Assembly: GCA_027459625.1 (NCBI GenBank)
Contig: DAIDHP010000010.1
Location: forward strand, 1 to 64,000
Source of the DNA: Chthonomonadales bacterium
GTDB taxonomy: Bacteria; Armatimonadota; Chthonomonadetes; Chthonomonadales; CAJBBX01
Length of the DNA stretch: 64,000 nucleotides
Reading direction: 5' to 3'
Part shown: positions 10,848-19,735 of the stretch, one piece after another
How the letters are laid out: each line of letters starts with the position of its first letter
Numbering within the stretch: the stretch's first letter is position 1
Notes under the pieces: model-generated
What the model was told of the DNA's origin: nothing
The model's input: only the letters and a program-made list of their open reading frames with translations
Database searches by the model: none
Position numbers and translations under genes: made by a program

Positions 10848-12470
10848 CTATTTCAAATCGGCGATCGGCTTAGTCGCCTCCTCAGGCATTGGCTCTCTGT
10901 TGCACGTGGCTCCCGGGCGGGCGTACCAGTAGCATGTAACCGCGTAAGTCACCTGGGTCTGCGCCCAGTGCCATATCTCCATGTCGAAGTTCAGGGAGGA
11001 GTGAAAGGGGATGGCGTCCAGAGTTCGCACGCGTGTCACGCTAACAAATCCGGGCTTGTTGTTCCCGTCCCACCGCGCCTCGGCGTGAAACGGAGCCTCG
11101 AAAAAGGTCCCGAGATTGCCGAACGAGAACCCGTAGTAGTCCTCCGTGCCCGTGCCGAAATGCGAAGGGAATTTCTCGCCATCCACGAAAATCTTCTCAT
11201 CCCCCTCACCCCACCAATCGCTTGACCCGTTATACATTGCGAGGGAATCGCCCATGTATACTCCATCGCCATTGGCTTGAAGGTAGTTCCAGTCGAATCC
11301 GTCCTGCCTCTTCGTCTCCATGTTCGCCTGCTGTCGCCATGTGGAGTGGAAATGCATGCTTCTCTTGTCCCATTTCCACGGTGTTACGGCGATGGACCCG
11401 AGCGTGGCGTTGACGCTCTGGGAACCTAAATTGAGCAGTTCGATGCTGCAACTCTTTTCAAACGGCATCACCCAGTAGCAAGTCATCAAACCGTCCCTAT
11501 CCACTTCGTTGTCCCAATCCCGATATGGGTTCAAGCCCACGCCGCTTCCGAAGAAATCACCCACAGGGCACCATACGGTTCTCTCTCCATCGAAGGATAT
11601 GATAAGAACGGTGGACCTTAGCGCGGACTCCATATCCCGAGCCGTCAATTGAATCGACAGCTTGCGAATAGCCTGCGACCCGTGCAGTTCCATATCCATG
11701 TGCTCACCGGTGGCGAGAGTTTTATTCATGGGTTTCAACAGCTTTGCGTTCGGAAGGGAGTTCTGCGGCGTTAATAGCTCCATGCCTATTTTACTAATCA
11801 AAGGCTCAACCGTTTTATACTCATCCCAGGTGAAGGTGCGAACCTTCGTGTTCGGTGCGTATGTGCGATATTCAATGTTGTACCAGCAGTTGGCGTTGCC
11901 GTCGTAGGTCACCTTGCAGCTTTTGGCGTAGGGGATTGGAAAGTAGAGATTTCTGCCGATGCAGGTGATTTGAGAGAAGGGAGGCGGGATCGGTCCCTTA
12001 CCGCCGCATAACTGATCCGAAGTCTCCGTGATCGTGGGTTCTGTGTTTCCATCCAGATAGATGCGCAACTCCCCCGGCAGCGAGCCATCCGGAGTGGGAG
12101 CTCCCATCCAAAACCGGGTGATGCAGCCGGGTCCCTTCGCATCCATCATCACATGCTCGGTACGCCCGTCATTCACTTCGTCACGGATGTATTGAGACCA
12201 ATCGTTATTGGCGAACCATCCTGGCTCGTTAGGGGATACGGATCGGCGGTCATAGCTGCTCGCCTGTTTGGACAGAAAGGGAGCGGAAGGGAGTTGCGCG
12301 AAGGCTCTCCGGTCCGTCATCTCGTGCAGAAGGGAGGAGATGGTGATTTCGGGGGGGGCGGAAGCGTGGGATTCGATAATCGCGCACGCCAAAAGCGATG
12401 CCGACAGAACACAAACCACAATGAAATTGGGGGCGAGAAGTGCATCAAATATTCTCGATAACAGCATCAT
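10848..12470 (-). CDS. DUF2961 / GH172 family glycoside hydrolase
   Basis: 'GPGCITRFWMGAPTPDGSLPGELRIYLDG', 'FPSHFGTGTEDYYGFSFG...FEAPFHAEARWDG'. Start moved to ATG 12470, preceded by CCGGAGG. Confidence 0.85.
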   Translation of the reverse strand: MMLLSRIFDALLAPNFIVVCVLSASLLACAIIESHASAPPEITISSLLHEMTDRRAFAQLPSAPFLSKQASSYDRRSVSPNEPGWFANNDWSQYIRDEVNDGRTEHVMMDAKGPGCITRFWMGAPTPDGSLPGELRIYLDGNTEPTITETSDQLCGGKGPIPPPFSQITCIGRNLYFPIPYAKSCKVTYDGNANCWYNIEYRTYAPNTKVRTFTWDEYKTVEPLISKIGMELLTPQNSLPNAKLLKPMNKTLATGEHMDMELHGSQAIRKLSIQLTARDMESALRSTVLIISFDGERTVWCPVGDFFGSGVGLNPYRDWDNEVDRDGLMTCYWVMPFEKSCSIELLNLGSQSVNATLGSIAVTPWKWDKRSMHFHSTWRQQANMETKRQDGFDWNYLQANGDGVYMGDSLAMYNGSSDWWGEGDEKIFVDGEKFPSHFGTGTEDYYGFSFGNLGTFFEAPFHAEARWDGNNKPGFVSVTRVRTLDAIPFHSSLNFDMEIWHWAQTQVTYAVTCYWYARPGATCNREPMPEEATKPIADLK

Positions 12471-12649
12471 TATCCTCCGGAAATGAGATGAAATAAAACA
12501 ACATGGATAATCCATGAGCGGTGATGATAACGTTACCATATATTAGAGAGTTTAATCAACGTAATTCAGTGCAACCCTTAAAAAAAGCGGGATGGGTTCG
12601 TGAGAAGTCCATCCCGCAATGCTAAAACTATCAAAAATTTCTTCGTTTT

Positions 12650-13825
12650 TTACGGTTCAAGGCAGGACGTGAAAGTCATGGAGTATAGGCGCAGATCGGG
12701 GGATGAGGTCTCCATTAGGAGGAGATGCGTTCCGAAACGGGTGTTTTTCGTAAGCCGATACATTCGCGGGGAATTGACCAGCACATAGGTCCGTCCTTGC
12801 GGGTCACGGAGGATATCCGCGCCGGAATCGCTCGGGGAGATGGGCTTGTCATCCTGATAAACATATAACTTGAAAGGTTCGTTCCTTCCCGGGCGGATCA
12901 CAGCGTTCGCTCCCAATGCGTGGTATTTCACGGTTACTTTGGCGGTGGGGGACGAAGTGGTTATCACGGGCTGCAAGCACTCCTGACCTGTAATCCAAAC
13001 TCCGTCCAGATAGAACTCCCCGTCATCAAGGCTTTCAGGCGTGCGATATGCGCTTTGTCCGCCCGGTTGGTATTGCGTGACGTTACCTAATTGCCCTTGC
13101 TCGAAGCCTCGCGCGCCGGCATACATCTCCGGCGTTGAGGGGTAGCAAACGGCGTTGGAGCCATCCTCGGGGCGAACGGGCTTCATGATAGGCGGCAGGG
13201 ATACTCCAGGGTGAATGCGGGCAAGCAATTTCTGTATCTCTCTCTCCGTTTCCGCGTATCCGCCCTCCCCCGCATGGTCGCTTACCACTCTCCCTCTCGG
13301 GTCCAACAAATAATCTCTGGGCCAGTACCCTGCCGAACCCTGCCAGAGCTGCCAATTACGGTAATTGCTGTCTATCAAAATGGGATATTTCAATCCGAAA
13401 CGCTTCACCGCAGCCGCGACGTTTACATGCTTGTGCGCAAAGGAGAACTCAGGAGTGTGTATGCCGATAATCACGAGACCGTCTTTGGCGTAGCGTTGAT
13501 TCCATTCCTTCAGATAGGGAAGCGTGCGAATGCAGTTAACGCAGGTGTACTCCCAAAAATCCACCAATACGATATGATGACCATCCAGCACTCCGCCGGC
13601 GCCGTACAGACGAAGGGGCTTTCCATCGGTATTGAGAAAATCCCCTGCTCCGCCGACCAGTTCCGGAGCCTTAAGTCCAATGTCGTAGGCGTTCGTTTGT
13701 GCTAGGGCACTGGGAATCATTGGGAGGCGAGAATTCCCGCTGAGAATGGAGTGGAGCATCCCTATGGTGAACAGAGTGACAAACCCAGTGATGACGATTA
13801 CGCTCTTTTTTGGAACACTTCGCAT
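12650..13825 (-). CDS. Membrane-anchored thioredoxin-like protein (TlpA/DipZ-like) with C-terminal beta-rich domain
   Basis: 'VDFWEYTCVNCIRTLPYLKEWNQRY' CxxC site; N-terminal TM/signal. Confidence 0.85.
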   Translation of the reverse strand: MRSVPKKSVIVITGFVTLFTIGMLHSILSGNSRLPMIPSALAQTNAYDIGLKAPELVGGAGDFLNTDGKPLRLYGAGGVLDGHHIVLVDFWEYTCVNCIRTLPYLKEWNQRYAKDGLVIIGIHTPEFSFAHKHVNVAAAVKRFGLKYPILIDSNYRNWQLWQGSAGYWPRDYLLDPRGRVVSDHAGEGGYAETEREIQKLLARIHPGVSLPPIMKPVRPEDGSNAVCYPSTPEMYAGARGFEQGQLGNVTQYQPGGQSAYRTPESLDDGEFYLDGVWITGQECLQPVITTSSPTAKVTVKYHALGANAVIRPGRNEPFKLYVYQDDKPISPSDSGADILRDPQGRTYVLVNSPRMYRLTKNTRFGTHLLLMETSSPDLRLYSMTFTSCLEP

Positions 13826-14029
13826 TGGATGATATCTCCTTCCGAACTGTGAATGACTTTAGGAGCAAGGCTTTCCGCGCAACTTCAAATCCCCGAACAT
13901 CCGTTCCCAATATGGGCATGGAGTCCAAACGGGATCATATTATATTTATCTATACTAAATATTAGGATGAATTGTTTGCAGTTCCATATCCTTCATTTCG
14001 AATAAGTTAAATGGATAGGATCACCGTGT

Positions 14030-14614
14030 TCAATGCTGATGCCCTTTCAGATTCGATTCAATTCGTCTGTCAGGGATTAGCCACATCAACGCGACAATCG
14101 CGTAGATACATTCCGAAACCCAGTGGAACCCAGCAGATGCCATAATCGCCACGAGATATAAGACGGGGGATATTTTCCCTTTCAGGTCGCGTCCCAAGGC
14201 GCGGGCGAGATGGGAATCGGGGCCATCCTCCTTCACCAAGCAGGCTTGCAGGATATGGTAGGCGATGGAAGCGAGGAACAGTATAACGCCATATGCCGCC
14301 GTGGGTATGGGGGCGAAATGCTGTTCGCCCATCCAGCTTGTAACAAAGGGGATCAACGAGAGCCAGAAGAGGAGGTGCATGTTCGCCCAGAGAATCGTCC
14401 CGTTGATCTTATGAGTGGCTTGCAGCAAATGATGGTGATTGTTCCAGTAAATCGCCAAATAGACGAAACTCATCACATAGGTCAGGAAGAGCGGATAGAG
14501 ATGGAATAGGGAGGACAGGCTCGAACCGTTCGGGGATCTCAAACCAAGCACCATGATTGTGATCAAAATGGCGATGACGCCATCGCTGAAAGCTTCAAGC
14601 CTGTCTTTACGCAT
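14030..14614 (-). CDS. TMEM175-family (DUF1211) putative potassium channel
   Basis: N-terminal 'RLEAFSDGVIAILITIMVL' signature; 'YWNNHHHLL'. Confidence 0.88.
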   Translation of the reverse strand: MRKDRLEAFSDGVIAILITIMVLGLRSPNGSSLSSLFHLYPLFLTYVMSFVYLAIYWNNHHHLLQATHKINGTILWANMHLLFWLSLIPFVTSWMGEQHFAPIPTAAYGVILFLASIAYHILQACLVKEDGPDSHLARALGRDLKGKISPVLYLVAIMASAGFHWVSECIYAIVALMWLIPDRRIESNLKGHQH

Positions 14615-14687
14615 ATAAGGTCTCGTTTCTCGTTATCACAAAACGAAATGTGAGATGAAAGCGCCATCTCCTGTTTTTTGCACTGAC

Positions 14688-15545
14688 CTAATAAATCTCC
14701 TTCGCGTCCCGAGGCAAACCCCGCACATGTCTGAGATGCCCGAAGACCCTTCTATCGTCGTCGTAGGGGTATGCATATCCGAAGTGTTCCGCGACTTGAA
14801 CCGCGATCTTTCTGAACAATACGCAAGACGTTTCGAGTGCGCACCAAGTGCGATCAATTTCCGAATCGGAATACGTTTTCATAAGCTCATCCCAAATCTC
14901 CGGCTCCAGACAACTATTCAGGTTTTTTTCGAACTTACCTATATTAATCGCGAATCCGCTCTGCACCCCCGCATACCATGTTAACATCATCATAAGTTGT
15001 TCCCTTATGACTTGATCCATTAACCCTTTGGCGTAGGTAATCTCCTCCCTCCATAACCCCTTCGCCACATAGACGCTAACCCACCAGAACTCATTGCAGC
15101 AGTCAAGATAAGATTGGGCGGATGGGGGAGCGGGGAGGTAGTTGCTTTCATTCGGATGAGGAAGCGCAGGTATAATACCGTCCTTATCCAAAAGGACGAT
15201 TGACAAGCTGTCATACCCTATTTCATTGCGTTTTGAAAGGTCACGGATGTTCAGATCGATTCGATTTCCATCGGTGAATTGCATCAGAATGGTGAAATGG
15301 TAATGATTGGCGGAAGGAGGATTGGGCGTTTGCATGATCATGATCTCGCCAAACCGCTTCCTCCATTCAAGGTTGTGAATGTAGGGGGTGATGTCGGTGA
15401 CGTAATATACGATGTCATAATCCTGAAACGGATCTTGTTTGGCGTTGGGATTCGCACGAGAACCGTTCATAATGACCGCTCGAATGTGTTCATCATCCTT
15501 GGCGGTGTTCAATATGATCTCCATCATCTCTTTTTCGGTTCTCAT
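14688..15545 (-). CDS. Aminoglycoside 6-adenylyltransferase-like protein (ANT(6) family)
   Basis: 'AVIMNGSRANPNAKQDPFQDYDIVYYVTD' nucleotidyltransferase motif plus family-wide similarity. Confidence 0.87.
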   Translation of the reverse strand: MRTEKEMMEIILNTAKDDEHIRAVIMNGSRANPNAKQDPFQDYDIVYYVTDITPYIHNLEWRKRFGEIMIMQTPNPPSANHYHFTILMQFTDGNRIDLNIRDLSKRNEIGYDSLSIVLLDKDGIIPALPHPNESNYLPAPPSAQSYLDCCNEFWWVSVYVAKGLWREEITYAKGLMDQVIREQLMMMLTWYAGVQSGFAINIGKFEKNLNSCLEPEIWDELMKTYSDSEIDRTWCALETSCVLFRKIAVQVAEHFGYAYPYDDDRRVFGHLRHVRGLPRDAKEIY

Positions 15546-15710
15546 CGCATTTCTCGTTTCTTGATCTGAGGGTGAAAAGATTATGGGAGGGTTAAATAAT
15601 GCACCATTGAGGAGAATGATAAAATCATGATGTCTGTAAAATGCGCATGTTCGGGCTGGCTGAAACGGGCAAAGGAGGGTTTGATATCCGCGTGAACTAA
15701 CGGAGACCCG

Positions 15711-16985
15711 CTAATCGCCGCCAGAGAATAGTCTCTTGAATAAGGGATTAAGGGCGAACCCGCCTCCATCCGTTTTCCATGCACTCCATTTCGCTTGTAT
15801 TTCCGATGCGGAATCCCTTACGAGATTCGGAGTGGGCGGAGTTTTGCCTGGTATGGTGGTGTATACTCCCCACGAATTATCTCCGTTTTCCGTGCACTTG
15901 TAAGTCCAGATCGTCCAGCTTATCCCCGCTTTGTCCATGGAGTTGATGGCGTATCGCCAAGCCGCCTCGTCTCCGAAAAGGTTAAATTCTCCCACGTAAC
16001 AGGGCGTATTCCAATCACGATACTTTGTGGTGAATTGGGCTATGTTGGCGTCAATCATGGCTTCCCGCGAGGTCGTGTCCTTGCTCCGCCAATCGTACCA
16101 ATGGAAGGAGTAGACCACGTTTTCATATCCGGCCTTTCTCGGGTCGCGCAGGGAATCCCATCCCCACACCCCCTCTATCGCGATGATATGATCGGGGTCC
16201 GCCTCCCTGATGACGTGATAGATGCGATCATAAAGCGCTCTTATAGTTTCAGCGGAGGGGGCAATCTGGCCTTGTTTTGCGAAGGAATTGTTCGGTTCGT
16301 TCAGGAGATCGTACATCGCCACGGCCGGATTTCCCCGATAGTGCGTGGCGATCCTCCTCCATATGGATATCGTTTCGCTCATTTCCGATGGGTTCGCCCA
16401 GTATCCGTCGGCGGAACCGTTCTGGTTCGCCCCCGGCGGGAGCCATGCGTGGAAATCAAGGATGGCGTATATTCCCCTCTTCCAAGCTTTTTCCACGAGC
16501 CAGTCCATGTATCCGAAAGCGTCATCGCGCCATGAGCCGTCCCTGTTTTTCAAGGTGTCGTAAGCGAAACTAAGACGCACGGCGTTGAAGCCAAGCTTGT
16601 GGATATTGTCTATATCCGTCTGAGTAATCCAGGAATCCTCGTAAGCGCGTATCAAACGATTGGCAGCCTTCGCGTTGAAGCGATCGCTCAATAGTTTCCA
16701 GACACCAAAGTCATAGCCGTTGTGCCCTTGATTCAGGTCCTTGACCTCATCCGATCCCTCCGTGTCGAACGGACACATCCAGGACTGCCATTCAAGCCAC
16801 CCCCCGAGGTTCACCCCCCTTAACCGCACGACGTTTCCCTTTCCGTGATTGTCGCGCAAAACGGTTCCCGAGGCGGCGAGAAAGCCATCCGGTGAAGTTT
16901 GGGCGTTGGCGAAGACGCATATGGGCGACTGTGAGATAGCGGCGGACCATGTCATCAGATGCTGCAAGAAGCGACGGCGGGTCAT
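15711..16985 (-). CDS. Secreted GH5-family cellulase-like glycoside hydrolase
   Basis: 'GVNLGGWLEWQ', 'NAVRLSFAYDT', 'AMYDLLNEPNN', 'YSFHWYDW', 'CYVGEFNLFG'; Tat-like 'MTRRRFLQHLM'. Confidence 0.87.
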   Translation of the reverse strand: MTRRRFLQHLMTWSAAISQSPICVFANAQTSPDGFLAASGTVLRDNHGKGNVVRLRGVNLGGWLEWQSWMCPFDTEGSDEVKDLNQGHNGYDFGVWKLLSDRFNAKAANRLIRAYEDSWITQTDIDNIHKLGFNAVRLSFAYDTLKNRDGSWRDDAFGYMDWLVEKAWKRGIYAILDFHAWLPPGANQNGSADGYWANPSEMSETISIWRRIATHYRGNPAVAMYDLLNEPNNSFAKQGQIAPSAETIRALYDRIYHVIREADPDHIIAIEGVWGWDSLRDPRKAGYENVVYSFHWYDWRSKDTTSREAMIDANIAQFTTKYRDWNTPCYVGEFNLFGDEAAWRYAINSMDKAGISWTIWTYKCTENGDNSWGVYTTIPGKTPPTPNLVRDSASEIQAKWSAWKTDGGGFALNPLFKRLFSGGD

Positions 16986-17071
16986 ATAGTGTCTCCGATG
17001 AAAAAATGAAAGATGCGTTGTAATCCCTTATCCTTCCATGTTACTCCATGGAGATGGAAAATGAGAAGGAT

Positions 17072-17407
17072 TCAATCCACGCTTTCGGTGTTTGAGGTGC
17101 CCCCCGTTTGGATAATCGCGTAGCTCTTCTCAATAATCCTCCGAAAACTCTCCCCCGTTCTCGCCCAATCCAGCATATCCACGCGGTAGGGAAGATCGGA
17201 TTCGGTGAACGCCTCCTTCAATTCTATCAATTTGAGTATGGGGAGAGGAGTTTCCGTCATTGCGACCAGATCAATATCGGAAGTGGGGCGGGAGTTTCCA
17301 TTCACCCGTGAACCGAATACGCGCACCTCAAATTCGGGCACGTGTTGATTAAGGATTTCCATGATCATTTCCAACTCAGCAGGGGTGACATCAATCGGAT
17401 TCCGCAT
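17072..17407 (-). CDS. mntA: MntA-like nucleotidyltransferase (antitoxin of HepT-MntA type)
   Basis: GSx10DxD motif 'GSRVNGNSRPTSDID' intact; ATG 17407 preceded by GGAGGA and overlapping the end of the upstream HEPN ORF. Confidence 0.8.
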   Translation of the reverse strand: MRNPIDVTPAELEMIMEILNQHVPEFEVRVFGSRVNGNSRPTSDIDLVAMTETPLPILKLIELKEAFTESDLPYRVDMLDWARTGESFRRIIEKSYAIIQTGGTSNTESVD

Positions 17408-17657
17408 TTCTCCTCCGAAGCTGATCCACAAGATAGTCCATATCCTTTAGAAAATCATCCACCACAGAGATCACTTCCTCCGCGCTGGATTCCTCATATG
17501 TAAGCGAGGTGATATTCCGCATTTCTCGATAGATCATGAATTTGACGGGGTCTCTTATTATTCCCGCATCCGCTGCCGCTCTCATCAGATCACGGAACGC
17601 CAATCCAAAATCGTTATCCGAACAGGGAATTGCAAAATTCGCTTTTAAGATATCCAA
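17391..17657 (-). pseudogene. HepT/HI0074-like HEPN-domain toxin, N-terminally truncated, catalytic His replaced
   Basis: 'FRDLMRAAADAGIIRDPVKFMIYREMRNITSLTYEESSAEEV' matches the C-terminal part of the family. RX4HXY reads RNITSLTY. TTG 'start' and first ~11 residues come from the inverted-repeat element at 17625-17709. Confidence 0.7.
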
Positions 17658-17709
17658 TCAAGCGTGAGATGAACTCAATTCGCCTCATTTTCCGAATTTT
17701 GCAATTACC
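17625..17709 (-). mobile_element. 85-bp MITE-like element, copy 1 (terminal inverted repeats GGtAATTGCAAAATTC)
   Basis: Arms 17625-17640 and 17694-17709 (15/16 complementary); flanks TCCGAACA (17617-17624) / TCCGAATA (17710-17717); ~79% identical, ungapped, to copy 2. Confidence 0.8.
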
Positions 17710-17793
17710 TCCGAATATTGAAACAGAGGCGTATAAAAAACGTCTATAGTATTAATGCAAGGATAATTCCATCCCTCAAGGAGGGTTGAATAG

Positions 17794-18765
17794 ATGAGAC
17801 GCATGATATCTCCGGTGATCCTCCTAATTCTCCTTTTGGCGTGCTTGACGATCGCAAAAGCATCCGACAAAAAAGGACCTAAGGATTCCGTAACCGCGCC
17901 GTTTCCTGACGGCTCACACATCGCCATAGTCGTTGCGGACAAGACTGGCGGCAATCAGGTGGATCGTGTGGTGGGGGATATGCTCACCACCGCGATGACC
18001 AAGGCGGGAGTCCATGTAATTGAGCGGCAGGCGATAGGCGCCATTGAGCAGGAGCATCAACTGGCGCAGCAGGGAGTGGTCAATCCCGCAACCGCCGCTC
18101 CTTCAGGTCAGGTGCTGGGCGTGAACTATATTCTGGACGTTAAATCCACGGAGTTCGGCATTAAGGATAATCGAATCGGCGGAGCAATCGGTTGGGGCCC
18201 CATCGCGGGCTTGCAGGTTCGCAGCAGTACGGCGCGCGTCGTATTGGACACTCGCCTGATTGATGTCACCACGGGCAGGGTGCTCACGGCGTTCACCACG
18301 CGCGGAGAGCAGGTCAGCTATGGCGGTACGCTTCTTGCCGGGTACATCCACGGCGGTTCCATCAATCTCGGCGGAATTGACATCGGAAGTTCGGAATGGT
18401 CGCAAAGCTCCCTCGGCAAGGCGGCGCGCAAAGCCGTGAACCAAATTGTGCAAAAGCTGGTCGGAACCGTGAATAGCTACGAAGGCTCGGTATTGGCGGT
18501 GCTGCCAAACGGCGAGGCGATCGTGGATCTGGGAGGGTTCGATGGTCTGCAGGTGGACGACAAACTGATGGCTTATCGTCTCTCAACCGTGAAGGACAGC
18601 CAAGGAAACGTCGTCTGGACGGAAACGAAGCCCCTGGGAGAGCTGCGGGTGTTGGAGGTTCAGGCGGATCGATGCAAGGTGAGTCCGGTGGATATGAGCC
18701 TTAAGTTGCTGGAAGGGGACCGTGTCAAAATCCCCGAAGTTCCAAAGGAGGAGAAGCGGAAATGA
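17794..18765 (+). CDS. CsgG/HfaB-family secreted protein
   Basis: 'SHIAIVVADKTGGNQVDRVVGDMLTTAMTKAGVHVIERQAIGAIEQEHQLAQQGVV' and 'LDTRLIDVTTGRVLTAFTTRGE'. Confidence 0.8.
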   Translation: MRRMISPVILLILLLACLTIAKASDKKGPKDSVTAPFPDGSHIAIVVADKTGGNQVDRVVGDMLTTAMTKAGVHVIERQAIGAIEQEHQLAQQGVVNPATAAPSGQVLGVNYILDVKSTEFGIKDNRIGGAIGWGPIAGLQVRSSTARVVLDTRLIDVTTGRVLTAFTTRGEQVSYGGTLLAGYIHGGSINLGGIDIGSSEWSQSSLGKAARKAVNQIVQKLVGTVNSYEGSVLAVLPNGEAIVDLGGFDGLQVDDKLMAYRLSTVKDSQGNVVWTETKPLGELRVLEVQADRCKVSPVDMSLKLLEGDRVKIPEVPKEEKRK

Positions 18766-18821
18766 ATGCTCCTCCATTTAAGTAAATTCCCAAGTTGAGA
18801 CAAAACTGAAGGGGCTGCATC

Positions 18822-19484
18822 CTATCTTTTTTTTCTCATCGTCACCAAATACAGGCTTCTTGGCATCTTTCCCTCTTGGAACTCCTCCACGCTTAGCGTT
18901 TCGTAATCCCTCGCCAATCGCTCGACCTTCTCCCTATCGTAAAATTGAACGATGAACCCATCCACCTCGTACATATCCTCGCCGTGATGAATCCCCGCGC
19001 CGTAGTGGGGATCGGAGGTGTTCCGAACGGTGAAAATGCATAACCCGTTCGGCTTTAACACCCTTCCGATCTCCTTGACGAGGCTTTCAATCTCCGTCAT
19101 TTCCAACGCCATGCAAAGCAGCATATGAGAATAGCAGGCGTCAAAAGTCTCATCCTTGAACGGCAAAGGCTTGCGCACGTCCATGCATTTCCCGTGGACC
19201 TTATCAGACACCTGAAGCCTTTCCGCTTTTTCCATGATCGCTTCGATGCCCCGTTTGGTGTAATCCCCCGCTGTCACATCGAGCCCGTTTCGGGCGAATA
19301 AGAAGGTGTCGCGCCCCTGCCCGGAGCCGAGTTCGAGCATGACGGATACGCCGCACCGTCTCATGGTCTCCAAGGATTTCCGCCCGGCGTAACTCGGACT
19401 TTCCCCGAACGCGTCCGGCTCCAGAAACGTGTTCTCCCAGTGCTCCTGTTGGGTATTTAGAACATTCTTGGATATAACATTCAT
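18822..19484 (-). CDS. Class I SAM-dependent methyltransferase
   Basis: 'VMLELGSGQGRDTFLFARNGLDVTAGDY', 'DACYSHMLLCMAL'. Confidence 0.85.
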   Translation of the reverse strand: MNVISKNVLNTQQEHWENTFLEPDAFGESPSYAGRKSLETMRRCGVSVMLELGSGQGRDTFLFARNGLDVTAGDYTKRGIEAIMEKAERLQVSDKVHGKCMDVRKPLPFKDETFDACYSHMLLCMALEMTEIESLVKEIGRVLKPNGLCIFTVRNTSDPHYGAGIHHGEDMYEVDGFIVQFYDREKVERLARDYETLSVEEFQEGKMPRSLYLVTMRKKR

Positions 19485-19504
19485 TTTCTTATATCACTTT
19501 CTAA

Positions 19505-19714
19505 TTACATGTTGGATGAATAAAACGCCTCCAAGGGTCTGTCACCTGGATTGGTGGCATCTTCAAAGATTTGATCTTTCTGAAAGACGATTCTCTTCGA
19601 TGCTTTTTTCAGAGTCTCCCATACCGTTTCGCCATATCCGGAATCATCGGCAAGCCATGATTCCAGTAATGCGATTGCCTCTTTATTTTTTTGTTTCTGT
19701 AATTCCAAATCCAT
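19505..19714 (-). CDS. Small hypothetical protein
   Basis: Plausible helical composition 'EAIALLESWLADDSGYGETVWETLKKA'; isolated between genes of the same strand. Confidence 0.45.
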   Translation of the reverse strand: MDLELQKQKNKEAIALLESWLADDSGYGETVWETLKKASKRIVFQKDQIFEDATNPGDRPLEAFYSSNM

Positions 19715-19735
19715 GTCCTTACCAATGAAATGGTA

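Noticed and set aside
17032-17060. CTCCATGGAG-type palindrome downstream of the nucleotidyltransferase gene
   Set aside because: Short and expected by chance; no supporting context.
5710-17657. Restriction-modification gene plus HepT-MntA as one defence island
   Set aside because: They are ~8 kb apart with metabolic genes between them, and the toxin looks non-functional.
17685-17954. 89-aa minus ORF upstream of the truncated HEPN gene, tested as its missing N-terminus
   Set aside because: It is in frame after removing the element and one flank, but reads antisense through csgG-like coding sequence and does not resemble a HepT N-terminus.
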